Source of the DNA: Microdochium bolleyi
Lineage: Eukaryota > Ascomycota > Sordariomycetes > Xylariales > Microdochiaceae
Assembly (NCBI GenBank): GCA_001566295.1
Contig: KQ964245.1
Span: forward strand, 3,291,524-3,355,523
DNA length: 64,000 nt
Reading direction: 5' to 3'
The translations under genes were made by a program, and so were the position numbers. Shown here in pieces: positions 56,154 through 64,000 of this stretch (its first letter is position 1; each line of letters opens with the position of its first letter). Below the pieces are notes generated by a model. The model saw only the letters and a program-made list of their open reading frames with translations. It did not search any database and was not told where the DNA came from.

Positions 56154-56361
56154 CTAGACAGACTCGAAAAATTCGGTCTTTGGAGTCTTGAGGTGAGCGT
56201 CGTCGCTGACGGGCTTCTTGAAGTCGCGGGTGACTGTCCTCTGCTCAGAGACGTAGTCGAGCTATGCGTACATCTTGTTGCGGGTCTCGGGAAAGAAGAA
56301 CCACACGAGGGCGATGCCAACGGCGGCAAGGCCGACAAAGATGAGGCGTCTTGCCACACAG
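56154..56361 (-). pseudogene. C-terminal relic of an MFS sugar transporter
   Basis: The minus-strand frame from about 56361 reads RLIFVGLAAVGIALVWFFFP then ETRNK, matching the last membrane helix and the PETRNKTLEELDYVF-like signature of fungal sugar (hexose/lactose permease type) transporters. An in-frame TAG at 56264-56262 falls where the Glu-Glu of that signature should be; the frame then continues with LDYVSEQRTVTRDFKKP and stops at 56156-56154. At least eleven preceding helices are absent: at about 56362 the sequence switches to the oppositely oriented GH3 relic. It is therefore a truncated, stop-containing pseudogene. Confidence 0.75.
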
Positions 56362-56364
56362 GTT

Positions 56365-57177
56365 GGCCACGCTGTCGAGGTGGGCAAGCAGGTCGACCAG
56401 GTCGTGCTCTGCACCGGTATGGGACCACGACTGGGAGCACATGGACCTACCTCCTGGCAACGACAAGCCGGTGGGCGAGATACTGAAGGCGAACCCCAAC
56501 ACGGTCGTCGTCGTGCAGATGGGCACGCCGGTCACGATGCCCTGGCTCGAGTCAGCTTCGGCGGTTCTGCAGGCCTGGTATGGGCAACGCCATCGCCGAC
56601 GTCGTCTTCGGCGCGACAAACTCCAGCGCCAAGCTCCCGCTCACGCTGCCCCTACGCAACGAGGACGACCCGGCCTTCCTCGACTCCCGCAGCAAGAGCA
56701 AGCGCGTGCTGTACGGTGAGGACGTGTTTGTGGGTGACCACTTCTACGAAGAGACCAAGAAGGCAGTTGCGTTCCCCTTCGGCCACGGCCTAAGGTTACA
56801 CGTCCTTCTCCATCTCAGGACCAAGGCTGAGCCAGAGCAACGACACGCTAGATGTCACGGTCGACGTGGCCAACACGGGCGACCGGGACGGGTCACAGGT
56901 CGTCCAGGTGTACGTCGCGCCGGTCAGCCCCGGCATCCACTGGGCACCCAAGGAGCTGGCGGGTTTCGCCAAGGTCGCTGTCAAGGCCGGGGCGACCGAG
57001 AAGGCGAGCGTTTCGATAAATACGACCCACGCGGTGTCGTACTGGAGCGAGGAGAGGCACTCATGGATCTGTGAGGCTGGCGACTACCGGCTGCTGATTG
57101 GAGACTCGAGTGCCGACACACCCTTGTCCCTGGACTTCAAGGTGGAGGAGACGAGATACTGGCGCGGTCCCTTCTGA
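56365..57177 (+). pseudogene. C-terminal relic of a GH3 beta-glucosidase
   Basis: Three plus-strand frames join into the C-terminal part of a glycoside hydrolase family 3 beta-glucosidase: VEVGKQVDQVVLCTG (from 56368), DHDWEHMDLPPGNDK to VLQAWYG (to about 56580), GNAIADVVFGATNSSAKLPL to FPFGHGL (56584-56796), then the fibronectin-III-like end YTSFSISGP to YWRGPF and a stop (57177). Breaks: a frameshift near 56420, with a probable loss of several codons after DWE; a deletion at about 56578 removing the usual GGNE after WYG; and one extra base near 56797 (CTAAGGTTACACG). The catalytic N-terminal half, including the Asp nucleophile domain, is missing. The breakpoint abuts the transporter relic. 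It is not functional as read; GC content is unchanged, so decay looks like simple mutation rather than RIP. Confidence 0.85.
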
Positions 57178-57936
57178 GTGCATGCATGAGCTCTCCACTT
57201 CTTGCATGTTCTTCAACAGATAGTTGTGCCGATGCATCTTCTTATATATCTTGCAGCAATTCCGGATGATTATACAACAATGTTTTCGAGCTGACAGAGG
57301 ACAATTTACGAGAATGACAACCAATATGGCGGAACCACAAGAGAATGCCTCTCAGGTTGATGCAGACAGTCCAGATTGCGGAGGACCTGGCATGCTACTA
57401 CTGTATTACTCCGTGGAGACAGGCGGTGGACGCTCCAAGGGCGTTATCGATAATGGTCGTTACACGATGTTCCTCGACCCGCAAGTGGCCCCGGAGGTCG
57501 TCTCTGTGTGCTGCACTAGAGTGAGGCCAGAGCACGGACCACTTAAGCGAGCTGCACCTTCCCACAAGTCCACACTCGCACAATTTTCAATTACTCTTGG
57601 GTCCAGCGAACTTTTGTGACCCAGCCGTCCCTCCCTTCCCGATTCCGATCAACCCCAACGCCGACAAACGACCAAATTTGCAACTGGTGAGCGCCTCCAT
57701 CATCAGGTACGTTCCGCCTGGGACGAGTACGCACGACAACGGACGACCAGATTTTGTTTCCCACATCCTCGACTGCCGATCCGCCGTTCGCCATTACGAA
57801 GCGAGCAGGAACAAATTTCTGGCGTCTGGAGTCTGCCGTCCTCGATCGCACATATCCCTCGACCTGCCCAGACATCTGCGCAAGATCACAAGGAAACTAA
57901 CATTGTGCCTGTTTCTTCTGCACAGAATCTGCAACC
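57178..57936. other. Intergenic region, RPS8 promoter and leader
   Basis: 760 nt between the GH3 relic and RPS8. The last 50 nt (CTGTTTCTTCTGCACAG just before the start) resemble a 3' splice site, so an intron in the 5' UTR is possible. No other gene seen. Confidence 0.5.
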
Positions 57937-58786
57937 ATGGGTATCTCTCGCGACTCTCGCCACAAGCGCTCCGCCTCTGGCGCCAAGCGTGCCTACTACC
58001 GTACGTCCTGAACAATACACCGAGCGGCACTCCCGCAAGGCAATATATACATAGAAATGCTCGAGAAGCAATGCCCGAGGAAGATATCCCCTCTCTCTGG
58101 CTGTGGATCGTGTTGAGCTTCAACCATGAGGCTCAGTGCTGTCCGGAGATTGAGAGAGCGGATATCTTCCTCGACATTCATCGAAAGCCCGTATGGCCTT
58201 CATACTCTGCTATGAATCATACGTTCTGACCTCCTCAACAGGGAAGAAGCGCGCTTTCGAGGCTGGCCGCCAGGAGGCCAACACCCGTATCGGCCCCAAG
58301 CGCATTCACACCGTCCGCACCCGCGGCGGCAACAGCAAGTACCGCGCCCTGCGCCTCGACTCCGGCAACTTCGCCTGGGCCTCTGAGGGCTGCACCCGCA
58401 AGACCCGTGTCATCGTCGTCGCCTACCACCCGTCCAACAACGAGCTGGTCCGCACCAACACCCTGACCAAGTCCGCCGTCGTCCAGATCGACGCCGCTCC
58501 CTTCCGCCAGTGGTACGAGGCCCACTACGGCCAGCCCATCGGCCGCAGACGCCAGCAGAAGCAGGGCAAGGAGGAGGAGGTCGTCAAGAAGTCCAAGTCC
58601 GTCGAGAAGAAGCAGGCCGAGCGCTACCAGGCCCAGGGCAAGGTCGACCCCGTCCTCGAGAAGCAGTTCGAGGCCGGTCGCCTGTACGCCGTCATTGCCT
58701 CCAGACCCGGCCAGTCCGGCCGTGCTGATGGCTACATCCTCGAGGGTGAGGAGCTCGCCTTCTACCAGCGCAAGCTCCACAAGTAA
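57937..58786 (+). CDS. RPS8: 40S ribosomal protein eS8
   Basis: Exons 57937-58000 and 58242-58786 (phase 1), 202 aa, the usual length. Structural protein of the small cytosolic subunit, bound to 18S rRNA. Seen: MGISRDSRHKRSASGAKRAYYRKKRAFE split by the intron after YY, then KRIHTVRTRGGNSKYRALRL, GNFAWASEGCTRKTR, VAYHPSNNELVRTNTL, and the end YILEGEELAFYQRKLHK. Codon use is extremely biased to C-ending codons, marking high expression. The 241-nt intron is longer than most here and contains a strong inverted repeat (separate entry). The start context is AACCATGG, which is favourable. Confidence 0.97.
58076..58173 (+). repeat. Long inverted repeat (hairpin) inside the RPS8 intron
   Basis: The left arm 58076-58097 (CGAGGAAGATATCC, C, CTCTCTC) is the reverse complement of 58152-58173 at 21 of 22 positions; the only mismatch is C opposite C. 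A further AATG..C block extends the outer stem after a one-base bulge. The 54-nt loop contains a small perfect hairpin (GTTGA-GCT-TCAAC, 58112-58124). It lies wholly between donor 58001 and branch site CTGAC near 58226. Confidence 0.9.
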
Positions 58787-59641
58787 GCGTCTCGCCGCAC
58801 GTAATGTGTTGCCGCCTCTACTTGCTGCTCGGGATGTGTGGGGATGAATGAGTGAAGGATCAGGGGATGAAAAAAGTAAAACACAAAGCTGGGAGTTTTA
58901 ACGTCGTGTCATACCAAGCGAAAAGCAAGGACAACGATGGTTTTTTATCTGCACTGGGAACGGTGTTACATGGAATTCTTGCCTGCTCACATTTCGGCAT
59001 CGGGGCAACGGGAGATCCTTATCTATTTTATTCATGAGATGAAATGAGACAATAGGAGTCAAATGTCATGATCAAATACAAATGGTCACACCTAAATGAA
59101 GTAAAAGAGGATTCCGCTCCCCGTCTTGAAGAAAGAAATGTGCCAACTGCCTATGTATTGCCTGAACGTCCATGCCGTATCCCAGTCTGAACGGGGTGTC
59201 TATTATGCGGCGTCCACATAAGCACGAGCTATGAACTTTTTGCCTTTGCAAATTCCGCTCCGCAGTTAGACTGTTCCTTACCGCAGGTCACCTGCGTGCG
59301 CCCTTCTCAACATCACAAATTGAGATATATACGACTCACTCACCGGTAACATGAGCTTTTGATTAGGTCAGACTTTTTTATTGCACAACGGCTGCATGGC
59401 AACGTGGCCTGGAGGCGCTACAGGTGGTGTATACAAGCAGACATTATGGTTTAACCCCGTTGTTCCAAACGTCTCAGACGACTGCGTGGCAATGTCTTCC
59501 TATTCCTGTCAGGTTGGCTCAAACGATGCAATGATCAACTTTATCGTGGCTGCGTTACAGCGCATACTTTATACAAGAATGTCAACGGTCTCGCCCGGAG
59601 CCGGTGGGTTTGTTCTGAGATAAGCAACGTGAGATCCCAGA
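58787..59641. other. Intergenic, convergent 3' ends (RPS8 / GYP5)
   Basis: 855 nt between converging genes; 3' UTRs expected. AT-rich patches near 58870-58960. No further gene or RNA recognised. Confidence 0.5.
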
Positions 59642-62595
59642 TCATGCAAATTGACGCCGAAGCTCTTGCCACTTCTTTTGTAAGGTTTCGTGTGAGGCGT
59701 TGATCTACACCATGTTAGCAAGATGCAAGAACAAACAGTCACGGGGTGGGGGGTGAATGTACCTCAGCGTATTGCATCTTAGTCTCCACCAGCCGCTCCT
59801 CGAGTTCAGCAAGCTCCTTCTCGAGCCTTGTGTTCTCCTCGTGGACTGCTTGGTTTCGTTTCATCAGGCTGTCCCGCTCAGCATGCCATGCTTGCTCCAG
59901 CTCTTCTGGCTGCTTCTCAATGACGATGCGCAGTTCCTTAACTTGGCCAGTGAGGCTCTCGTTCGTGTCGCTCAACTCCTCGTTTCGCACTTTCGTTTGC
60001 ACGAGATCCGTGGCCATATCGGTAGTTTCGCGGTCGCTCGCCTCAAGCCGCTCTTCCAGTTTGCGAATGCGGACAGCTTGGTTTATGTTGGTAGCCCTCA
60101 GTTGTTCAAGCTCCTGCTCCTTCTCCTTATCTGCCCGAGACTTATCTTCCCACTCGATCGTGTATGATTTCAGCAGTTCTGGAGTTATCTTGACCTCGCA
60201 AGCATCGCGCACGAGATCGTCGGCACGATATACCTCCTTGTCAATGCTGGAAGAACTGCTCCCGAAGAAGCCGTTCTCAAGGATGCTGCCCGCGCTCGGT
60301 GCGTGGTCAATGTAGACATCAAAGATCTTGTCCTTAAGGAATGTCGTCAGCTGTGACATGTCAGACATGGCGAGCAAATTCGCAGAATTCTTCTGCATGA
60401 GAACCAAGCCAAACTTGAGGATGGCGGATAGGCCCTCAGAGAAGATGAGATCGTAGATTCGTAGCACCAGTTGCAAGGGGAATCGGTAAGCAAAGAGCGT
60501 CAGGAACCACTGCGTTGCGTAGAGATGCGGCGTGATACCGCGCCTTCTCAGGTGGCAGTAGACAGCGGGTTCGAAATCCTCCAGAAGGCGCTCAAACTGG
60601 TACAGGTGCATGTGAAGTCCTGGCATGTCCTCTACGAACAGATCGCGAAGCTTGTACTGGTTCATAAGCTTGACCAATATGCAGAAGGCCTCCTCCTCGG
60701 GCATGTTGAAGAGGAGCGGCATGATCAGGAAGTTCATCCCCTGGGCATATCCGACCGCCTCGTCGAAGAGTGCATAAGCCTTGCAAACGCCGAAGAGACC
60801 TTCCTGAAGTCCTGCGGCTACAGCATGCTTCGAGTAGCTCGTTCGAGTGCCAAGGTCACGACGGATAACCTTTTCGAGCTTCCCCAGCGCAACGGCATCT
60901 TCGTCCTGCTTCTTTTTCGCAGCAAGCTGGAGTTTGGCAATAGCCTCAGCCGACTCTGCTGAAGTGGCGGGAGACTTGGCACCACTAGCGCCTGACAGCT
61001 CCGAGTGCACTGATGAGGCAGAAGACGTGACGTTGTCCTTCTCGACGCTGAGTGTGCCATTGCTCGAGCCGCTGGCCGACGTTCCGCTGCTGTTCCGGTC
61101 CTTCCTGTCTGAGCTTCTGGTTGAGAGCTCTTTGTACACCACTTCGAGCTCTTCGTTCTTGCTTTGTGCCAGAACTTGCCAGACGACTCCCCGGATCACG
61201 GTAGGAATGCCAGTCGCGATGGCACGGTTGAGCTCCTCAGCACTGGTCCGGGCCACCGCGGCGGGGCCCTCGTAGACAACGGTCTGCCACAAGTCCCAAT
61301 CGACCTGTGAGTCTCCAATTGCAGATGGCCCAGCATTTATGCCTGATACAGTACCAGGAGCTAGAGAGGGATTGGGGCTTGGAGGAATTGGTGATTTTGG
61401 GCCAAGGCTGACATCGAGAGTGTTATCCACAGGGGGGCTGCTCGCATCATAAGCACCGCCCGAGCCTCGGTGTGGAGCAAGGCTGGTAGAGGGATCCTCA
61501 TCGCCAACAGCCATTGTGATGCCAGCCTCCTCGCGCATGCGCACCATTTTGAAACGGTCTCTCAGGCTGTTCCGCTGACGAGGCGCATCGCTGCCCTCCT
61601 CTTCCAGCTTACTCAACATCATCTCCGGATTGCTCGTCATAGTGTTCACGGAGCTGGCCGTGTTCCTTCGAGGTGAGACTAATCCGGCAGTTGGTGGTGA
61701 GACAGCTGCGTCTTTCGACGTCGAGTTTCTGGACATCCAGGAGAACGGGCTCGTGAATTTTCGTGTTGGTGGTGGAGGTTGCGTAGCGCCCACAGGTACA
61801 GGCGGAGCTATGGAACTGATAGTGGCAGACTTGGGCGCTGTCTCGGTGGCCGAAGGTGACCACGGCATAGCTGGCAGAGAGCTTGCGATGTTACTGAGAG
61901 ACAGCTTTTTCTTTGGCTGTTTTGCTGGCTGGGCAGCTGCGACTTCGGGGGCTATTGATATCGAGGGTTAGTTGGTCGTTCTCCGGCATTGAACGGCCTG
62001 TGACAAAGACTTACCTGAGACTTGGCTGGGCGTCCTACTGGCAACAGGGACTTGTGAGATAGTAGGCACAGCACTTGTGTCGTCGAGATCGACGTTGTCC
62101 ATAGTGGCCGTCGACGATCGCTTAGATGACTGCTTCGGGTCTGTGACCGTGCCATCGTCAGACCTGCCCTCCAAGTCAACACGCTCGAAAGATCTCTTGT
62201 CTTCGTCGTCCTCGTCCTCGTCGTCTTCGTCTTCATCCTCGTCCTCGTCCTCGCTGCTTTCGCTCTTAGCCGCGGTTGTCGGTTTCTCCAGGGAATCTGG
62301 CGTGTCGGCTCTGTCCTGGGGATTTGTGGAGTGGGAGGCATGCTCGTGACCTGATGACTTGGAGGGCGTGCGATTGCGCTTGGTCAAAGACCTGACGGAG
62401 CTTGTGTCGACGGCATCTTCAAAAGTGTCCTAGAAAGACGAGCGCTGGTTAGTCCTTGAGCAAATGCAGCGCGAAGGAGGGCCGCAGTGTTTTGGCTGCT
62501 TCTGGTGGCCATACGGTGTCCTTGTCTGAGCCAGCAGGTGAAGGGGGGCTCTTAGGGCGAGCATCGGCATTTCGCAGCTCATCGTTGAGCGACAT
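59642..62595 (-). CDS. GYP5: Rab GTPase-activating protein, TBC domain, GYP5 type
   Basis: Exons 62595-62515, 62429-62015, 61951-59763 and 59704-59642, phases consistent, 915 aa. TBC GAPs switch off Rab GTPases; yeast Gyp5 acts on Ypt1/Sec4 at Golgi-to-plasma-membrane trafficking and polarised sites. An acidic tract (EDEDEDEDEDDEDEDDEDK) and Ser/Pro-rich disorder fill the first 350 residues. The TBC domain (about 410-680) shows IPTVIRGVVWQVL, the arginine-finger region VIRRDLGTRTSY (about residue 529), and the glutamine-finger motif GYAQGMNFL (about 571). An unusual Ser/Ala-rich insert of about 90 residues separates the first motif from the arginine finger. A long coiled coil (about 755-900) follows and ends with exon 4, INASHETLQKKWQELRRQFA, a family-typical tail. 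The longest single frame misses both terminal exons. Confidence 0.92.
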
Positions 62596-63613
62596 GGTTG
62601 CTGTAGCCCGGGCGAGGAGCGAGGCTGGTCGTGGCGGCTAGACAATGCGTGACGTGCGAGAGTGTGAAGCCGTGGCCAGAGGAAGGCAAGAAGCGAAAAG
62701 GGCGTCGGTCCTCAGATGAGCGCTGCACAGGGAGGAAAGCGAGTCGTCGTGGAGGTGGGTGGTGGTGTCGATGGGGCAGGTCTAGTAGGGTGCCATGAAC
62801 GCACGGCACGTGTCTGGCCAGCGACGGATGATGAAGAGGAGGATGAAGCTGAAAATAACGAGAGTGGACGTCTCTGTGCCTGCAGGAGTGTGTGGTTCGT
62901 TGCCAGGTGCCAAGGTGGCGGTGGTGGAGGTTGTTGTTGTTACGAAGGAGCGACTGTGTGTTTCGTTGTGTTTCGTGGTTTCCCAGGTTTCCAGATTGTT
63001 GGCAGGTGGGATCGGGAATCCTGGGCGGGATGGACGCATGCGTGTCTGGCGGAGGTACTCTGTACCTGTGAGCACAGCACCGGCACATACAATAGGAACA
63101 GATGTCCAGTGCTAAATAGGGGATCAGGGACGCTGGGGCGGGCGCTAGACACGTCGCCCAGGCTTAATTACAACTGTGTGGCATCCACAACGCAGGGGTT
63201 GCTGCAGCGGACGCATGTTTCTGCAGCGAACTACGGAGTACAGATCACCGCTCTTTTGACGAAAGGGTACTCTTGCCACTGGCGATGCAAGCAGCCACGC
63301 GATCAGGCCTCGAGTCTTTGCATGCACCCCAGAATACTGCATACGCAGAATCGAGTCTGGGGAGGCACCGGTCAATCAATCTCCTGTGCCCCATACTTTA
63401 GGTACAGTAATTTAGGACGCCTCGACAAGAGGGATCCCTTCCTTCCCAGTCAGTCTCGTCTGGCTGCTGCTCACTGCCCCACCCCCTGAGGCTCACAGCC
63501 GCCCCTGCCCCACCCTGCCAGAGGGCCTGCACCGGTGATCGGTGAACTCAATCCCAGCCTTGCTTTGGTCAACCCAACCTCAACATCCTCATCCTCTCCA
63601 AGGCTCCACTTCA
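62596..63613. other. Intergenic region upstream of GYP5
   Basis: About 1 kb of GYP5 promoter/5' UTR. A GGT/GTT-rich stretch near 62910-62940 is low complexity. Frames on either strand have no recognisable domain. Confidence 0.5.
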
Positions 63614-63979
63614 ATGTCTCTTGATGACAGCCAAACACACAGTCGGGATGCTCAAGCCGGCCACAGAAGCAACTCTTTCTCGCTCTCGATCTTCAATTCG
63701 TGATACTCTATCGTGCTTACTTCGGTACCTTCCACTAGTCAACGGCACGTGCCAGTCCACGCGTGCACACGCCCACTATGGGCGGCTCGGGCTTCCCTAC
63801 GTGCCAGTGAGATCTACAAACAAGACGGCACACCCAAGCCTAGACTCTGGTTCCGCACCATGACGTTGGAGAATGTCGCCGTGACCCACAAGATGAGGAG
63901 GGCTGAGCCAGCCTTCAAATTCATACAGGTTCAAAAATGCCTACACATCTCATGTGTCTGGAACAAGAGGACCGTCTGA
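63614..63979 (+). CDS. Weak possible two-exon small gene at the right edge
   Basis: I do not recognise any family. An ATG at 63614 opens MSLDDSQTHSRDAQAGHRSN and reaches a stop after 29 codons. If a 39-nt intron (63701-63739; GTGATA to CCACTAG) is removed, the frame continues in phase as SQRHVPVHACT to the stop at 63979 and includes the more protein-like segment EIYKQDGTPKPRLWFRTM. Evidence against: 39 nt is shorter than every other intron in this window, and the donor is weak. A different splice pattern continuing past 64000 is equally possible (for example a donor at CATACAG/GTTCAA). Confidence 0.2.
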
Positions 63980-64000
63980 TAAAGGTCCTGAGACAGTGGC

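Noticed and set aside
58001..58241. Box C/D snoRNA in the RPS8 intron
   Set aside because: No convincing C box (RTGATGA) facing a terminal D box was found; the structure is a long stem instead.
58235..58780. Minus-strand frame of 181 codons opposite RPS8 exon 2
   Set aside because: Leu/Gly/Val/Asp-rich antisense of a highly biased ribosomal protein gene.
1..64000. CRISPR arrays, operons, intact transposons, dispersed 5S rRNA or other tRNAs
   Set aside because: None seen on reading both strands; only one tRNA with a proper B box and cloverleaf was found. GTTCGAA-like words elsewhere are inside coding exons.

Overview
The window is nuclear DNA of a filamentous ascomycete (Pezizomycotina). The evidence is many short introns (mostly 50-230 nt) with GTNNGT donors and CTAAC/CTGAC branch points, compact one-gene-at-a-time transcription on both strands, moderately high GC, and proteins closest in style to Sordariomycete families. 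Palindromic CCTAGGTA-type motifs in intergenic DNA also suggest Sordariomycetes. The species is not identifiable by reading. There are no bacterial operons, CRISPR arrays or intact transposons. Exon structures given here were worked out by hand from splice sites and reading-frame phase.

Left part (1-24 kb): a minus-strand gene cut by the left edge (nuclear-looking, CDK-site-rich, unknown); a peroxisomal-type alpha/beta hydrolase; the HECT ubiquitin ligase UFD4/TRIP12 (five exons, 1918 aa); the E1-alpha subunit of branched-chain 2-oxoacid dehydrogenase; a small unknown gene; a TCP11/SOK1 family protein; and the DNA-repair nuclease MRE11 (four exons).

Middle (24-50 kb) is a dense housekeeping block: ribose-phosphate pyrophosphokinase, ribosomal protein eS6, the sister-chromatid cohesion factor CTF8, TAF10, mitochondrial ribosomal protein uS19m with a 16-nt microexon, a ubiquitin-like/WLM metallopeptidase, the HDEL receptor ERD2, and a 12.4-kb gene for the giant HECT ligase TOM1/HUWE1 (seven exons, 4006 aa). 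Two very large HECT ligases therefore lie in one 45-kb stretch.

Right part (50-64 kb): a tRNA-Ala(AGC), a cytosolic-type GH78 alpha-L-rhamnosidase, a patch of decayed sugar-use genes (C-terminal relic of an MFS sugar transporter joined back-to-back to a frameshifted GH3 beta-glucosidase relic), ribosomal protein eS8 whose intron carries a strong long inverted repeat, the Rab GAP GYP5, and a weak possible gene at the right edge. The rhamnosidase, the relics and a triplicated CGG-N5-CCG element upstream form the only accessory, carbohydrate-related patch; the rest is core cell biology (protein turnover, translation, repair, secretion). I found no convincing new multi-gene system. The best unexplained signal is the 21/22-bp inverted repeat in the eS8 intron.
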